From Pontiellaceae bacterium (GTDB taxonomy: Bacteria; Verrucomicrobiota; Kiritimatiellia; Kiritimatiellales; Pontiellaceae): 64,000 nt of DNA. The translations under genes were made by a program, and so were the position numbers. The DNA is taken from the NCBI GenBank assembly GCA_016937945.1, contig JAFGVP010000076.1, forward strand, positions 1 to 64,000, given 5' to 3'. The first letter of the stretch is position 1. Every line of letters begins with the position of its first letter. Below the pieces are notes generated by a model. The model saw only the letters and a list, made by a program, of their open reading frames with translations. It was not told the DNA's origin and did not search any database. Shown here piece after piece: positions 18,422 through 28,663 of this stretch.

Positions 18422-20554
18422 ATGAATACTGTGAGTCAGAATAATAACAATCAGGTTGCAGGCTCAGCTCCCCGGCGGGAGGCTGAAGGTCGTGATCATG
18501 CATTGTCTTCTGTGCGCAATATTGGAATCGTTGCCCATATCGATGCGGGCAAAACAACGACGACCGAGCGAATTCTCTTTTACAGCGGCAAGGTTCATAA
18601 AATCGGAGAAGTTCACGACGGTACGGCCACCATGGACTGGATGATTCAGGAACAGGAGCGTGGCATTACGATTACATCTGCTGCCACAACCTGTTTCTGG
18701 AAAGACCATCAGATTAATATTATCGACACCCCCGGCCACGTAGATTTTACGGTGGAAGTTGAACGCTCGTTGCGCGTGCTTGACGGCGCAGTGGGCGTTT
18801 TTTGTGCTGTAGGGGGTGTTCAGCCGCAGTCGGAAACGGTGTGGCGTCAGGCCTCTAAGTACAAAGTTCCGCGACTTGCATTCGTCAACAAGATGGATCG
18901 TATTGGAGCGGACTTCGATCGCGTGCTGTCTGATATGGTGGCCAAGCTGTCTGCACCGGTTGTTGCGCTGCAGATTCCAATCGGAGCATCTGACTCCTTT
19001 AAAGGAGCTGTGGACTTGATCAAAATGCGCGCCATGCACTTTTCGGAATCTGACTACGGTGCGCAGGTTGAGTTTGTCGATATCCCTGCGGAGATGGCAG
19101 CGAAGGCTGAAGCTGCCCGAGCTGATATGGTCGAAAAGGTGGCGGAAGTTGACGAAGCTCTGCTGGAAGCTTACATGGAGAATACCGATGTCTCCGAAGA
19201 TGATCTGGTTGCCGCTATTCGTCGCGCAACCATCGCTAACCAGATTGTCCCGGTGCTTTGCGGTTCCTCGCTAAAGAATAAGGGTGTTCAGCCGCTACTT
19301 GACGCGGTCGTATCTTTTTTACCCTCTCCTGAGGATGTCCCGGCGGTTTCGGGTGTTTCCCCGAAAAATGAAGCTCAGATTATTCGTGAAGCTTCAGATT
19401 TCGAGCCGCTTACCGGCCTTGTTTTCAAGATGGCCTCCGATAAATTCGTCGGAAAGCTGGCATTCGTCCGCATTTATGCCGGTCAGCTGAAAAAAGGCCA
19501 GAACATCTACAATCCGCGGACTAAAAAGCGTGAGCGCATAGGACGTCTCCTGCGGCTCCATGCTAATCATCGCGAAGATATCGATGTACTGTTTGCCGGT
19601 GAAATCGGGGGCATGGTTGGTCAGAAGCTGTTTACTACCGGTGATACGGTCTGTGGTGAAAATGATCCGATTGTTCTGGAAAACATTGAATTTCCCGAAC
19701 CTGTAATCTCCATGGCCATCGAGCCGAAAACCACTGCCGATAAGGATTCGCTGGTGAGCGCACTCAGAGAGATGGCAGAGGAAGATCCGACCTTCCATAC
19801 ATCTATCAACGAAGAGACCGGTCAGACCATTATTCACGGAATGGGTGAGCTTCATCTTGAAATCATCCGTGATCGTATTCTACGCGAGTACAAGGTACAG
19901 GCAAACGCCGGTAAGCCCATGGTGGCTTATCGCGAAAGCGTTTCCAAAAAAGGTACCGCATCCTATGCCTTTGAGCGCGAGATAGGAAACGATTCACATT
20001 TTGCCGGCATTACGCTGGAGGTTTCTCCTTTGGCATCAGGTATCGGCAACTCCGTCGAGTTCGACGTGTCCGCCAGCGTCATTCCCATGGGATATCGCAA
20101 GGCAATCGAGGAGGGTATCAATGATGCACTGCTTACCGGCGTGCTCGGAAACTTTGCTATCATCGATGTTTCTGTAAAGGTGGTCGGCGGAAGCACGCAT
20201 ACTACCGATTCTTCCGAAATGGCATTCCGCTCCGCATCCGTTATGGCATTGCGGGCAGCCATTACCAATGCCGCTCCGATTCTTCTGGAGCCGGTAATGA
20301 AGCTTGAGATTGAAACTCCTGAAGAGCATCTTGGTGATGTTCTGGGAGATCTCAACAGCCGTCGCGGCAGTGTCCGCAATATCAAGGCTACAAATGATCT
20401 GCAGGTCGTGCAGGCGGACGTTCCGCTTGCCGAGGTTTTTGGGTACTCAACATCGTTGCGTTCCCTGACAAAGGGTAGAGCGAGCTACACGATGGAACCG
20501 CAAGCGTTTGATCCGGTTCCTGCGACCATGGTCGACTCCATCCTTAACCGCTAA
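18422..20554 (+). CDS. fusA: Elongation factor G
   Basis: This 710-residue GTPase translocates tRNA-mRNA on the ribosome. G1 is [10 protein letters not shown]2 includes the [10 protein letters not shown] switch I, G3 is DTPGHVDF and G4 is NKMD. Domains II-V follow, with GMGELHLEI and GDLNSRRG in the C-terminal half. An N-terminal Asn/Gln-rich extension of about 20 residues precedes the G domain. A 108-nt gap separates it from rpsG. No tuf gene follows, which is unusual for a str operon. Confidence 0.97.
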   Translation: MNTVSQNNNNQVAGSAPRREAEGRDHALSSVRNIGIVAHIDAGKTTTTERILFYSGKVHKIGEVHDGTATMDWMIQEQERGITITSAATTCFWKDHQINIIDTPGHVDFTVEVERSLRVLDGAVGVFCAVGGVQPQSETVWRQASKYKVPRLAFVNKMDRIGADFDRVLSDMVAKLSAPVVALQIPIGASDSFKGAVDLIKMRAMHFSESDYGAQVEFVDIPAEMAAKAEAARADMVEKVAEVDEALLEAYMENTDVSEDDLVAAIRRATIANQIVPVLCGSSLKNKGVQPLLDAVVSFLPSPEDVPAVSGVSPKNEAQIIREASDFEPLTGLVFKMASDKFVGKLAFVRIYAGQLKKGQNIYNPRTKKRERIGRLLRLHANHREDIDVLFAGEIGGMVGQKLFTTGDTVCGENDPIVLENIEFPEPVISMAIEPKTTADKDSLVSALREMAEEDPTFHTSINEETGQTIIHGMGELHLEIIRDRILREYKVQANAGKPMVAYRESVSKKGTASYAFEREIGNDSHFAGITLEVSPLASGIGNSVEFDVSASVIPMGYRKAIEEGINDALLTGVLGNFAIIDVSVKVVGGSTHTTDSSEMAFRSASVMALRAAITNAAPILLEPVMKLEIETPEEHLGDVLGDLNSRRGSVRNIKATNDLQVVQADVPLAEVFGYSTSLRSLTKGRASYTMEPQAFDPVPATMVDSILNR

Positions 20555-20567
20555 ACAGAGAGAGAAA

Positions 20568-20876
20568 ATGACAAATCAACGTATCAGAATCCGGCTGAAG
20601 TCGTTCGACCATCGCGTCCTCGATATTTCGGCCACTGAAATTGTAGAAACGGCACGCCGCACCGGCGCTCGTGTTGCCGGGCCTATTCCGCTGCCGACTC
20701 GTATTGAGCGTTTTACTGTGAACCGCAGTCCTCACGTGAACAAGAAGTCGATGGAACAGTTCGAAATCCGCACGCACAAGCGTCTGCTGGACATTATTGA
20801 TCCGACCATCAAGACGGTTGACGAGCTCAAGAAGCTCAACCTGCCGGCTGGTGTGGATATCACAATCAAGATCTAG
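20568..20876 (+). CDS. rpsJ: 30S ribosomal protein S10
   Basis: This 102-residue protein starts at ATG 20568 ([19 protein letters not shown]). The S10 signature [21 protein letters not shown] is present. It also acts as NusE in antitermination. It lies 13 nt after fusA with a GAGAGAG box, so the str and S10 operons are joined here. Confidence 0.97.
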   Translation: MTNQRIRIRLKSFDHRVLDISATEIVETARRTGARVAGPIPLPTRIERFTVNRSPHVNKKSMEQFEIRTHKRLLDIIDPTIKTVDELKKLNLPAGVDITIKI

Positions 20877-20890
20877 GAAGGAGGGGCATC

Positions 20891-21517
20891 GTGAAAGGTT
20901 TAATTGGAAAGAAACTGGGGATGACCTCCATTTACGATGAAAACGGTGTTGCGGTTCCGGTCACCGTCATCGAAGCAGGTCCGTGTGTTGTTGTTCAGCG
21001 CAAGGACAACGAGAAGGATGGATATTCCGCTGTGCAGCTCGGTTTTGACGACCAGAAAGAGCAGCGTCTGAACAAGCCGGCTCTTGGTCACTTCAAGAAG
21101 GCTGGTGTAGATGCAAAGCGCGTGCTCAAGGAGTTTCGTATAGAAAATACGGAACTCAATGTCGGTGACGTGGTTGACGCCAGCGCATTTGCCGAAGTCA
21201 ACTATGTTGACATCATTGCAACCGGCAAGGGTCGCGGCTTTCAGGGCGTAGTCAAGCGCTATGATTTTGGCGGCGGTCGTGCATCACATGGTGGCGGCTG
21301 GGTCCGTCGTCCGGGTTCTATCGGTATGTGCGAATTTCCCGCCCGCGTTTTCAAGAACAAGAAAATGCCTGGTCAGATGGGTGATAAGCGCGTCACTACA
21401 CAGAACCTCAAGGTTGTTCAGGTTCGCCCTGAAGAAAACCTGATTCTGGTTAAGGGTTCCGTTCCGGGTGCCAAGGGCGGCATCGTTACGATCAAGGAAG
21501 CCCTCAAAAAGAAGTAA
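20891..21517 (+). CDS. rplC: 50S ribosomal protein L3
   Basis: This 208-residue protein starts with GTG, supported by GGAGGGG 5 nt upstream. Typical blocks are KGLIGKKLGMTSIYDENG, the extended GRGFQGVVKRYDFGGGRASHG loop reaching the peptidyl-transferase region (written in parts), and MPGQMGDKRVTTQNL. It is one of the two proteins that start 50S assembly. Confidence 0.97.
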   Translation: MKGLIGKKLGMTSIYDENGVAVPVTVIEAGPCVVVQRKDNEKDGYSAVQLGFDDQKEQRLNKPALGHFKKAGVDAKRVLKEFRIENTELNVGDVVDASAFAEVNYVDIIATGKGRGFQGVVKRYDFGGGRASHGGGWVRRPGSIGMCEFPARVFKNKKMPGQMGDKRVTTQNLKVVQVRPEENLILVKGSVPGAKGGIVTIKEALKKK

Positions 21518-21529
21518 GCGAGGAAGATC

Positions 21530-22153
21530 ATGAGCAAACTACCTTTGAAAAATGTAAAGGGAGACAGCGTCGGTGACTATGAAGTTGCGGATTCTCTCCT
21601 CGTTCTCGACAAGGGGGAGCAGGTCGTTCACGAAGCGGTTGTTGCCTATCAGGCCAATCAGCGTCTGGGCACCGCCTGCACCCTGAGCAAGTCCGAAGTC
21701 AACGGCAGCGGAAAGAAACCCTGGAAACAAAAGGGTCTCGGGCGTGCGCGTGCCGGATATAAGCAGTCCAACGTATGGCGTGGCGGTTATGTTGCGCACG
21801 GCCCCAAGCCGCGCAGCTATAACAAGAAGATGACCAAGAAGGCTGCCAAGCTGGCCTTTCGCCGTGCGCTCAGCGCTAAGATCGATCAGGGTGATATCAC
21901 CGTGATTGACGAGCTTGCGGTTTCCACTCCTAAGACCAAGGAATTCTCCACTGTGATGAAGAACCTCGGCCTGGACCGTGGCGGCCTGTTTATCGTGGAT
22001 GCCACGACGGACAATCTGGTGCTTGCATCGCGCAACATTCCGCGCGTTGAAGTTGCTACTGCCAAGCTGGTAAACACCTACCAGATCCTGCGCTACAAGA
22101 ACGTGATCGTTACGAAGGCAGGCATGGAAGCGCTGGAAGCGCGTCTGGGATAA
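21530..22153 (+). CDS. rplD: 50S ribosomal protein L4
   Basis: This 207-residue protein has the exit-tunnel loop signature GSGKKPWKQKGLGRARAG and the following blocks HGPKPRSYNKKMTKKA and LAFRRALSAK. In some bacteria L4 represses its own S10 operon; no leader structure matching that control is visible here. It is spaced 12 nt from rplC. Confidence 0.96.
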   Translation: MSKLPLKNVKGDSVGDYEVADSLLVLDKGEQVVHEAVVAYQANQRLGTACTLSKSEVNGSGKKPWKQKGLGRARAGYKQSNVWRGGYVAHGPKPRSYNKKMTKKAAKLAFRRALSAKIDQGDITVIDELAVSTPKTKEFSTVMKNLGLDRGGLFIVDATTDNLVLASRNIPRVEVATAKLVNTYQILRYKNVIVTKAGMEALEARLG

Positions 22154-22166
22154 AGGAGCCTACGAG

Positions 22167-22451
22167 ATGAAAAATTCAGCCACTATCATTAAGCGAGTTT
22201 TGTTGACGGAGAAGGGAACGCGCCTCACTGAGGAGCAGAACAAGTATGTGTTCCGCGTAGCCCGCGATGCCAACAAGGTAGAAATCAAACGAGCAGTCGA
22301 AGAGCTCTTCAACGTCCGTGTTATGGCCGTCAATACGATGAGCCGAAAAGGCAAGAAGAAGCGCCTCCGTACAGCTCATGCTGGAACGACTGCTGCATGG
22401 AAACGTGCCGTGGTCACACTGAATGCTGAAGACAGCATTAACCTGATATAA
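22167..22451 (+). CDS. rplW: 50S ribosomal protein L23
   Basis: This 94-residue protein lies at the tunnel exit and forms the docking site for trigger factor and SRP. Motifs are [14 protein letters not shown], the [20 protein letters not shown] block and the basic loop SRKGKKKRL. The ribosome-binding site AAGGAG sits before ATG. Confidence 0.95.
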   Translation: MKNSATIIKRVLLTEKGTRLTEEQNKYVFRVARDANKVEIKRAVEELFNVRVMAVNTMSRKGKKKRLRTAHAGTTAAWKRAVVTLNAEDSINLI

Positions 22452-22464
22452 GGAGTTCATTCCA

Positions 22465-23292
22465 ATGGGTTTGAAAGCACATAAGCCGACAACACCGAGC
22501 CGCCGGCACATGGTATTGTCCGATTTCGCTGAAATCACCAAGTCGACGCCTGAGCGTTCGCTGGTGACTGCGAAGAAGAGCAAGGCCGGCCGAAACAGCG
22601 CAGGACGCGTGTCCGTGCGCCACCGTGGGGGCGGGCACAAGCGCCGCTACCGCGTGATTGACTTCAAGCGCGACAAGTTTGGCATTCCTGCCAAGGTTGC
22701 GGGCATTGAGTATGATCCGAACCGTTCTGCGCGTATCGCTCTTCTGCATTATGCCGATGGAGAAAAGCGCTACATCATCGCACCTGCCGGACTCAAGGTT
22801 GGCAGCATGCTGATGTCCGGTCCTGACGCAGAGCCTTCCGTGGGCAACGCGTTGCCGCTGGGTAAGATACCGGTGGGTATGGCCGTTCACAACATTGAGC
22901 TGATTGCAGGCAAGGGCGGCCAGCTGGTCCGTTCCGCCGGAACATCCGCCCAGCTGATGTCCCGTGAAGAAGAGTTCGCTCACATCAAGATGCCTTCCGG
23001 TGAAATTCGCCTCATTCGCACCAACTGTCTGGCTACGGTCGGTCGCGTTGGTAACGTTGAGCACGACAGCATCGTAATGGGTAAGGCCGGTCGCAAGCGC
23101 TGGTTGGGTATCCGCCCGACCGTTCGCGGTGTTGCCATGAACCCGGTGGATCATCCGATGGGTGGTGGTGAAGGCCGCACATCCGGTGGTGGTCATCCGA
23201 AGTCTCCCTGGGGCCTGCTGGCCAAGGGTAAGCGTACCCGCGATAAGGCCAAGCAGAGCAACAAGTATATTGTTGAACGGAGGAAGAAATAG
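22465..23292 (+). CDS. rplB: 50S ribosomal protein L2
   Basis: This 275-residue protein is required for peptidyl-transferase assembly. Family blocks: [22 protein letters not shown], the [16 protein letters not shown] region, and the C-terminal [17 protein letters not shown] loop whose His is conserved near the active site. It ends RRKK and is followed 2 nt later by rpsS. Confidence 0.97.
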   Translation: MGLKAHKPTTPSRRHMVLSDFAEITKSTPERSLVTAKKSKAGRNSAGRVSVRHRGGGHKRRYRVIDFKRDKFGIPAKVAGIEYDPNRSARIALLHYADGEKRYIIAPAGLKVGSMLMSGPDAEPSVGNALPLGKIPVGMAVHNIELIAGKGGQLVRSAGTSAQLMSREEEFAHIKMPSGEIRLIRTNCLATVGRVGNVEHDSIVMGKAGRKRWLGIRPTVRGVAMNPVDHPMGGGEGRTSGGGHPKSPWGLLAKGKRTRDKAKQSNKYIVERRKK

Positions 23293-23294
23293 TT

Positions 23295-23564
23295 ATGGCA
23301 CGTTCAGTCAAAAAAGGCCCGTTCGTAGATCTGAAACTGATCAAGAAGATTCGCAAAATGGACGAAAGCGGGAAGAAATCCCCGATTAAGACCTGGGCTC
23401 GCGGATCGATGATCGTTCCTGAATTTGTAGGCCACACCTTCAATGTTCACAACGGCAAAGTTTTCGTTCCGGTGTTTGTTACGGAAAACATGGTCGGGCA
23501 CAAACTGGGCGAGTTTTCGCCTACCCGCGCCTTCAGAACTCACGGTATGGCAACGGAGAAGTAG
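23295..23564 (+). CDS. rpsS: 30S ribosomal protein S19
   Basis: This 89-residue protein has [12 protein letters not shown] at the N-terminus and the signature [15 protein letters not shown], ending [15 protein letters not shown]. It forms a complex with S13 in the 30S head. The 86-nt gap after it, longer than others in this operon, contains a hairpin. Confidence 0.96.
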   Translation: MARSVKKGPFVDLKLIKKIRKMDESGKKSPIKTWARGSMIVPEFVGHTFNVHNGKVFVPVFVTENMVGHKLGEFSPTRAFRTHGMATEK

Positions 23565-23566
23565 TT

Positions 23567-23600
23567 TTTTGCTGAAATCGCTGGATTTCAATTTGCAAAA
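23567..23600 (+). promoter_or_regulatory. Hairpin between rpsS and rplV
   Basis: TGAAATC (23573-23579) pairs perfectly with GATTTCA (23584-23590) over a GCTG loop. An outer helix, TTTTGC (23567-23572) with GCAAAA (23595-23600), extends it across a 4-nt bulge. It lies in the longest gap inside the S10 part of the operon, directly after the rpsS stop codon. It may be an RNA processing or protein-binding site. It lacks a following T-run and so is not a terminator. Confidence 0.4.
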
Positions 23601-23650
23601 CCATAAACTGTCCGCCCTTTACACCGTGGACCAAAGAGAGTGAAAACACC

Positions 23651-23986
23651 ATGGAAGTGTCAGCTACAACCAAATATGTGAAAATGTCGCCCACCAAGGC
23701 GCGTGATCTGGCAAACGAAATTAAAGGTTTGCCGGTTGCGGATGCATTGCGCATTACCGAATTCAACGCCCGCAAGGCTGCTGTTCAGATCGGCAAAACC
23801 CTCAAGTCAGCGATTGCCAATGCTGAAAATAATGAGGGCCTGTCGGCCGACAGCCTGTTTGTAAAGAACGCCATCGTGGATGGCGGACCGATGATGAAGC
23901 GTTATCGTCCGTGCGCCCGAGGCATGGCTCATCCGATTCAGAAGAAGACGAGCCATATAACTGTAATTCTAACCGACAACGCGTAG
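23651..23986 (+). CDS. rplV: 50S ribosomal protein L22
   Basis: This 111-residue protein lines the exit tunnel with L4. Motifs are KYVKMSPTKARDLANEIKG and the C-terminal GPMMKRYRPCARGMAHPIQK hairpin (macrolide-site loop), then KKTSHITVILTD. The start at 23651 is the only one with a preceding purine-rich GAGAGTG box. Confidence 0.96.
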   Translation: MEVSATTKYVKMSPTKARDLANEIKGLPVADALRITEFNARKAAVQIGKTLKSAIANAENNEGLSADSLFVKNAIVDGGPMMKRYRPCARGMAHPIQKKTSHITVILTDNA

Positions 23987-24005
23987 TTGAGGAAAGGAGA
24001 CCATT

Positions 24006-24638
24006 TTGGGTCAGAAAGTAAATCCTATTGGGCTGAGACTCGCATTGACCAAAGACTGGCGTTCGCGCTGGTATGCGGACAAGCGTGATTTCGGCACCAT
24101 GCTCAAGGAAGACACCGACATCCGTAAGCTGGTTGCCGAACGTCTCAAAGACGCGGCTGTTTCGGATATCTATATTGAGCGTTATGCAAACCGTATTCGT
24201 GTAACCATTAAGAGTGCACGTCCGGGCTTGGTCATCGGCCGCAAGGGCGAAGACATCGACAAGCTCCGTGAGGTTCTTGCGAAAATGACGAAGAAGGAGA
24301 TCTATATCGAGATCGCCGAAGTCAAGTCGCCTGATCTGGACGCTACGCTGGTTGCCGCTAATGTTGCCATGCAGCTTGAGCGCCGCGTTTCCTATCGCCG
24401 CGCTATGAAGCGTGCACTGCAGATGGCTATGGATAATGGTGCCCTCGGCATCAAGATTCAGGTCGGCGGACGTCTGGGTGGCGCGGAAATCGCACGTACG
24501 GAAAGCTATAAAGAAGGCAAGATCCCGCTGCACACACTGCGTGCCAACATTGATTACGGTACGGCCCGTGCCAACACCGTTGCCGGTGTGATTGGTATTA
24601 AGGTGTGGATCTGCAAGGAACAGGAAAAGAAAGCCTAG
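24006..24638 (+). CDS. rpsC: 30S ribosomal protein S3
   Basis: This 210-residue protein starts with TTG at 24006, supported by GAGGAAAGGAGA just upstream and the universal MGQKVNPIGLRL opening. The KH domain motif VIGRKGEDIDKLR and the C-terminal GRLGGAEIARTE and IDYGTARANT blocks are intact. The protein helps form the mRNA entry tunnel. Confidence 0.97.
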   Translation: MGQKVNPIGLRLALTKDWRSRWYADKRDFGTMLKEDTDIRKLVAERLKDAAVSDIYIERYANRIRVTIKSARPGLVIGRKGEDIDKLREVLAKMTKKEIYIEIAEVKSPDLDATLVAANVAMQLERRVSYRRAMKRALQMAMDNGALGIKIQVGGRLGGAEIARTESYKEGKIPLHTLRANIDYGTARANTVAGVIGIKVWICKEQEKKA

Positions 24639-24649
24639 GAGATTGAATC

Positions 24650-25069
24650 ATGCCTTTGATGCCAAAACGAGTTAAGCACAGAAAGGTTCAGCGCGGTTCC
24701 CGCCGTGGCCTCGCGCAGGCCGGAAATAAGCTGGCCTATGGGGAGTATGGTCTCCAGTCTCTGGAGCGCGGCTGGATCACTAATATCCAGATTGAAGCGT
24801 GCCGTGTTGCTGCGAACCGTGCCATGAAACGTAAAGGGAAACTGTGGATTCGCATTTTCCCCGACAAACCGATTACGAAGAAGCCGTTGGAAGTTCGTAT
24901 GGGTAAGGGTAAAGGCGGCGTCGACACTTGGGTCGCCGTCATTAAGCCCGGAACCATGCTCTTCGAACTGGACGGGATTCCTGAATCGCTTGCTAAAGAG
25001 TGTCTGCGCCTTGCAGCCACCAAGCTGCCGGTTCGCGCCCGTTTCGTTCAGCGGCACGCTCACGACTAA
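24650..25069 (+). CDS. rplP: 50S ribosomal protein L16
   Basis: This 139-residue protein opens [16 protein letters not shown]. It carries the signatures [22 protein letters not shown]-like (here [13 protein letters not shown]) and [15 protein letters not shown]. It binds near the A-site tRNA elbow. The stop is 14 nt before rpmC. Confidence 0.96.
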   Translation: MPLMPKRVKHRKVQRGSRRGLAQAGNKLAYGEYGLQSLERGWITNIQIEACRVAANRAMKRKGKLWIRIFPDKPITKKPLEVRMGKGKGGVDTWVAVIKPGTMLFELDGIPESLAKECLRLAATKLPVRARFVQRHAHD

Positions 25070-25083
25070 CACAGGGATGGGCC

Positions 25084-25278
25084 ATGAAGGTTAAGGAATT
25101 AAAAGAAATGACGGTGGAAGAGCTGAACACTCAGCTCGAGGATATCAGCAAGGAGCAGTTCAATCTGAAGCTCCAGCAGGTTTCCGGTCAGCTGGAGAAT
25201 CCGGCGCGCATCAAAGGACTGCGTCGCACGGTTGCCCGCATCAAGACCATCCAGAACCAAAAGAAAGTTGAAGGGTAG
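25084..25278 (+). CDS. rpmC: 50S ribosomal protein L29
   Basis: This 64-residue protein is a two-helix hairpin ([19 protein letters not shown], then an [15 protein letters not shown] helix). The start is ATG 25084; a longer frame runs back into rplP but the family begins at MKVKEL. It sits at the tunnel exit beside L23. Confidence 0.94.
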   Translation: MKVKELKEMTVEELNTQLEDISKEQFNLKLQQVSGQLENPARIKGLRRTVARIKTIQNQKKVEG

Positions 25279-25283
25279 AGGTC

Positions 25284-25550
25284 ATGTCAGAGAACGCTAG
25301 AAATCTCAGAAAGACCCGTGAAGGCCGTGTTGCCAGCAAGAGCGGCGACAAGACGATCGTTGTTATGATCGAACGTCGTGTCCGTCATCCTCTCTACGGC
25401 AAGGAAATCCGCGTCTCGAAGAAGGTACACGCCCACGACGAAGAAAACCGCGCCAAGGTTGGCGACGTCGTTCGCGTTATGGAAACCCGCCCGATCAGCC
25501 GCATGAAGCGCTGGCGTCTGGTGGATGTCGTTGCGGAATCGACCAAGTAG
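25284..25550 (+). CDS. rpsQ: 30S ribosomal protein S17
   Basis: This 88-residue OB-fold protein has the signature [18 protein letters not shown] and the [22 protein letters not shown] segment (given in part). It lies 5 nt after rpmC with an AGAGG box. Confidence 0.95.
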   Translation: MSENARNLRKTREGRVASKSGDKTIVVMIERRVRHPLYGKEIRVSKKVHAHDEENRAKVGDVVRVMETRPISRMKRWRLVDVVAESTK

Positions 25551-25561
25551 GGGAAGAAGCG

Positions 25562-25927
25562 ATGATTCAGGAACAAACACGTTTAAAAGTTGCCGATAAT
25601 TCCGGTGCGCGTTCTGTAATGTGCATTCGTATTCTCGGCACCAAGAGTCGGGTTGCTCGCGTTGGCGATGTGATCCGTGTCGCGGTCAAAGAAGCGCAGC
25701 CTAATGGCGTTGTTAAAAAAGGCGACGTACTGAAGGCTGTTGTTGTTCGCACCAAGAGCACTATTCGTCGTGCAGACGGATCCTGCCTGCGGTTCGACAG
25801 CAATGCTGCCGTGATTATTGATGACAATAAGAATCCGCGCGGAACCCGTATCTTCGGGCCGGTTGCACGTGAAATTCGTGATGCCGGTTTCATGAAGGTG
25901 GTTTCGCTTGCGCCCGAAGTCCTCTAG
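25562..25927 (+). CDS. rplN: 50S ribosomal protein L14
   Basis: This 121-residue protein has the L14 signatures [20 protein letters not shown] and [11 protein letters not shown]. It interacts with L19 and 16S rRNA at an intersubunit bridge. It is spaced 11 nt from rpsQ with GGGGAAG upstream. Confidence 0.97.
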   Translation: MIQEQTRLKVADNSGARSVMCIRILGTKSRVARVGDVIRVAVKEAQPNGVVKKGDVLKAVVVRTKSTIRRADGSCLRFDSNAAVIIDDNKNPRGTRIFGPVAREIRDAGFMKVVSLAPEVL

Positions 25928-25945
25928 CCCACAAGGAGATTGATC

Positions 25946-26179
25946 ATGAGCAAATTGAAATGCCACATCAAGAAGGGCGACACAGTTGTTGTGATTGCCG
26001 GTGAGGACAAAGGGAAGAGCGGTAAAGTTCTTCAGGTTGTTCCCCAAAACGGGCGTGCGCTCGTCGAGGGAGTGAATATTGTAAAGAAACATATGCAGAA
26101 AACGCAGGAAAACCCGCAGGGCGGTATTGTTGAGATGGAAGCGTCCATCGCAATTTCCAACCTGAAGGTTTCCAAGTAA
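25946..26179 (+). CDS. rplX: 50S ribosomal protein L24
   Basis: This 77-residue protein is shorter than the E. coli form (104). The KOW motif is [22 protein letters not shown]. The start is ATG 25946, because AAGGAGAT ends 6 nt upstream; a TTG two codons earlier overlaps that box. A small hairpin (GTTCCA with TGGAAC, 26182-26198) lies in the 42-nt gap before rplE. Confidence 0.94.
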   Translation: MSKLKCHIKKGDTVVVIAGEDKGKSGKVLQVVPQNGRALVEGVNIVKKHMQKTQENPQGGIVEMEASIAISNLKVSK

Positions 26180-26221
26180 TCGTTCCAAGGAATGGAACCG
26201 TAATTTTGGAGGAAGGGTGCA

Positions 26222-26767
26222 ATGGCCCCAACACTGAAAACAAAATACAAAGATGCGATAGCTCCTAAGCTGATGGAAAGCCAGAGCTACTCGAGCAAAA
26301 TGCAGGTTCCCGCAGTCCAGAAGATTGTGCTCAATCTCTGTGTCTCGCTGTCTCATGACCGCGACACGCTGACCGCCCTTGCCGAAGACCTCGGCAAGAT
26401 CACGGGTCAGAAGGCCGTCATTACCAAGGCCAAGAAGAGCGTATCAAACTTCAAGTTGCGTGAAGGTATGCCGATCGGCGCACGTGTAACACTGCGCGGC
26501 GACCGGATGTATGAATTCATGGACCGTCTGGTCAACGTTACGCTTCCGCGTATTCGTGACTTCCGCGGTATTCCCGGTAATTCGTTCGACGGGCAGGGCA
26601 ACTATTCGTTCGGCCTGCAGGAACAGACCGTATTCCCGGAAATTGATCCGGACCGAGTCAAGAAGACGCATGGTATGGACATCACGTTTGTGACATCGGC
26701 CAAGACCGATGCCGAAGCTAAAGAGCTTCTCACGCTGATGGGAATGCCGTTTGCAACGGGCAACTAA
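26222..26767 (+). CDS. rplE: 50S ribosomal protein L5
   Basis: This 181-residue protein binds 5S rRNA. Typical blocks: VPAVQKIVLNLCV, ITGQKAVITKAKKSVSNFKL and RIRDFRGIPGNSFDGQGNY. It is followed only 17 nt later by rpsH. The S14 gene normally found between them is absent here. Confidence 0.97.
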   Translation: MAPTLKTKYKDAIAPKLMESQSYSSKMQVPAVQKIVLNLCVSLSHDRDTLTALAEDLGKITGQKAVITKAKKSVSNFKLREGMPIGARVTLRGDRMYEFMDRLVNVTLPRIRDFRGIPGNSFDGQGNYSFGLQEQTVFPEIDPDRVKKTHGMDITFVTSAKTDAEAKELLTLMGMPFATGN

Positions 26768-26784
26768 GAAGAAGGGTTTAAGAA

Positions 26785-27183
26785 ATGGTAATTACAGATC
26801 CAATCGCCGATATGTTGACCCGTATTCGCAATGCGAACATGGCTGAAAAGAAGATTGTGCAGATGCCGCATTCTAAAATGAAGAGCGAAATTGCACGCAT
26901 CCTCAAGGCCGAAGGGTTCATCAAGGACTACACCGTGGAAAACGACGACGGAAAAAGCGTACTGAACGTTTTCCTCAAATACACGATCGAGCGTGAGCCG
27001 GTCATTCAGGGGCTTCGCCGTATCAGCAAGCCGAGCTGCCGTAAATATGCCAACGCTGACGAGCTTCCGCGCGTTCTCGGCGGCATCGGCCTGGCCATCC
27101 TGAGCACCTCCTCGGGGGTAATGACCGATAACGAAGCCAGACAGAAGCACATCGGAGGCGAAGTCCTCTGCTACATCTGGTAG
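26785..27183 (+). CDS. rpsH: 30S ribosomal protein S8
   Basis: This 132-residue protein opens [17 protein letters not shown] and ends with the S8 signature [20 protein letters not shown] (in part) and LCYIW. It binds the central domain of 16S rRNA. In E. coli S8 represses the spc operon; no mimic of its rRNA site is evident here. Confidence 0.96.
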   Translation: MVITDPIADMLTRIRNANMAEKKIVQMPHSKMKSEIARILKAEGFIKDYTVENDDGKSVLNVFLKYTIEREPVIQGLRRISKPSCRKYANADELPRVLGGIGLAILSTSSGVMTDNEARQKHIGGEVLCYIW

Positions 27184-27201
27184 TCAACTCGGAGTTTTGT
27201 T

Positions 27202-27738
27202 ATGTCAAGAGTAGGTAAACAACCAGTTTTGATTCCCGACGGTGTAACCGTCGAGGTAAACGGACAGACCGTAACGGTCAAGGGTGCCAAAGGCGAATGC
27301 GCCTACACGGCTCCTGCCTGTATCGCGGTCTGCATTGAAGACAACAGCGCAGTCGTGTCCCGTACTGATGAGTCCAAGCATGGCAAAGCCATGTTCGGTA
27401 CCGTGCGTAGCCTGATCAACAACATGATCGTCGGTGTAAGCCAAGGCTACAGAAAAGATCTCACGATTGAGGGTGTTGGTTACAAAGCCGTAATGAAGGG
27501 ACAGGAAATTGTTCTTTCGCTCGGTTATTCCCACGAGATCAACTACGCGATTCCGGAAGGCATCAAAGTTGATGTTGCGAACGGGACGACAGTTTCTGTT
27601 GAAGGCATCGATAAGCAGCTGGTCGGTCAGGTTGCAGCGCGCATCCGTGACTACGCACCGGCAGAGCCGTACAAGGGCAAGGGCGTTCGCTACGTTGGTG
27701 AGCAGATTCGCCGCAAGGAAGGTAAGGCGGTTGCATAA
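27202..27738 (+). CDS. rplF: 50S ribosomal protein L6
   Basis: This 178-residue protein has MSRVGKQPVLIPDGV at the start, the TIEGVGYKAVMKGQEIVLSLGYSH middle block (in part) and the PEPYKGKGVRY-type end (here AEPYKGKGVRYVGEQIRRKEGK). It lies near the sarcin-ricin loop. Confidence 0.97.
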   Translation: MSRVGKQPVLIPDGVTVEVNGQTVTVKGAKGECAYTAPACIAVCIEDNSAVVSRTDESKHGKAMFGTVRSLINNMIVGVSQGYRKDLTIEGVGYKAVMKGQEIVLSLGYSHEINYAIPEGIKVDVANGTTVSVEGIDKQLVGQVAARIRDYAPAEPYKGKGVRYVGEQIRRKEGKAVA

Positions 27739-27740
27739 TC

Positions 27741-28076
27741 ATGAGTACTAAAAGCAAAAAAGATCTGAGAATTCGTCGCCACTTCCGCGTGCGCAACAAG
27801 GTAAAGGGAACCGCTGCGCGTCCGCGCATGGCGGTCTACCGTTCGAACAAGCGCATCGAAGTCCAGTTTATTGATGATGATGCCCGCCTCACGCTGGCTG
27901 GTGTATCCATCAATGGCAAGAACGCTGAAGCTGCCAAGGAGCTTGGAGTCAAGGCAGCTGAAGCCGCTAAGGGCAAGGGTATTGAATCCGTGGTTTTTGA
28001 CCGTGGCGGTTTTTCGTTCGGCAACAATCTCAAGACACTCGCTGACAGCGCTCGTGAAGCGGGTCTTAAATTCTAG
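27741..28076 (+). CDS. rplR: 50S ribosomal protein L18
   Basis: This 111-residue 5S rRNA-binding protein has the motifs RIRRHFRVRNKVKGTAARPR and VFDRGGFSFGNNLKTLADSARE, typical of L18. It starts 2 nt after rplF. Confidence 0.96.
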   Translation: MSTKSKKDLRIRRHFRVRNKVKGTAARPRMAVYRSNKRIEVQFIDDDARLTLAGVSINGKNAEAAKELGVKAAEAAKGKGIESVVFDRGGFSFGNNLKTLADSAREAGLKF

Positions 28077-28098
28077 GCATATTCAAGGAGTTTCCTAA

Positions 28099-28647
28099 AT
28101 GGCAGAAGAACGTACAGAACGCAAAGGCCGCCGTGAAGGCGGACGTGGCCGCAAAGGCCGTCGCGATGAGCAGCAGGAAGTCCGGGAAAAGCCGGAATTT
28201 GAAGAACGCGTCGTCCACATCAGCCGCAACTCCAAAGTGGTCAAGGGTGGTCGTCGGTTCAGTTTCGGCGCACTCGTGGTTGTTGGTGACCGTAAAGGTC
28301 GCGTAGGCTATGGTCTGGGCAAGGCCGCTGAAGTGGCTGAAGCTATCCGTAAGGCCGGCGATTCAGCTAAGCGCAACTTGCAGACCATCACCATGCGCGG
28401 CACCACGCTTCCGCATGATGCAATAGGCAAGTTCAGCGGTGCTCAGGTATTGATCCGTCCGGCCTCCGAAGGTACCGGTGTAATTGCAGGCGGTCCTTGC
28501 CGTGCCGTACTTGAACTCGCTGGAGTTCGCGATGTGCTGGCAAAATCGCTGGGCAGTAACAACCACCTGAACGTAACCAAGGCAACGTTGAAGGCTCTCG
28601 ACAGCCTGCGTTCCAAGGAAGAGGCTCTTGCAATCCGCAAGGGCTAA
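28099..28647 (+). CDS. rpsE: 30S ribosomal protein S5
   Basis: This 182-residue protein has a very basic, charged N-terminal extension (about 30 residues of Arg/Lys/Glu/Gly). The dsRBD-like fold follows, with [20 protein letters not shown] and the [13 protein letters not shown] block. A C-terminal domain contains [18 protein letters not shown]. It is followed directly by rplO; rpmD (L30) is missing from this place. Confidence 0.96.
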   Translation: MAEERTERKGRREGGRGRKGRRDEQQEVREKPEFEERVVHISRNSKVVKGGRRFSFGALVVVGDRKGRVGYGLGKAAEVAEAIRKAGDSAKRNLQTITMRGTTLPHDAIGKFSGAQVLIRPASEGTGVIAGGPCRAVLELAGVRDVLAKSLGSNNHLNVTKATLKALDSLRSKEEALAIRKG

Positions 28648-28663
28648 TAGAGGGGATTTAGTC

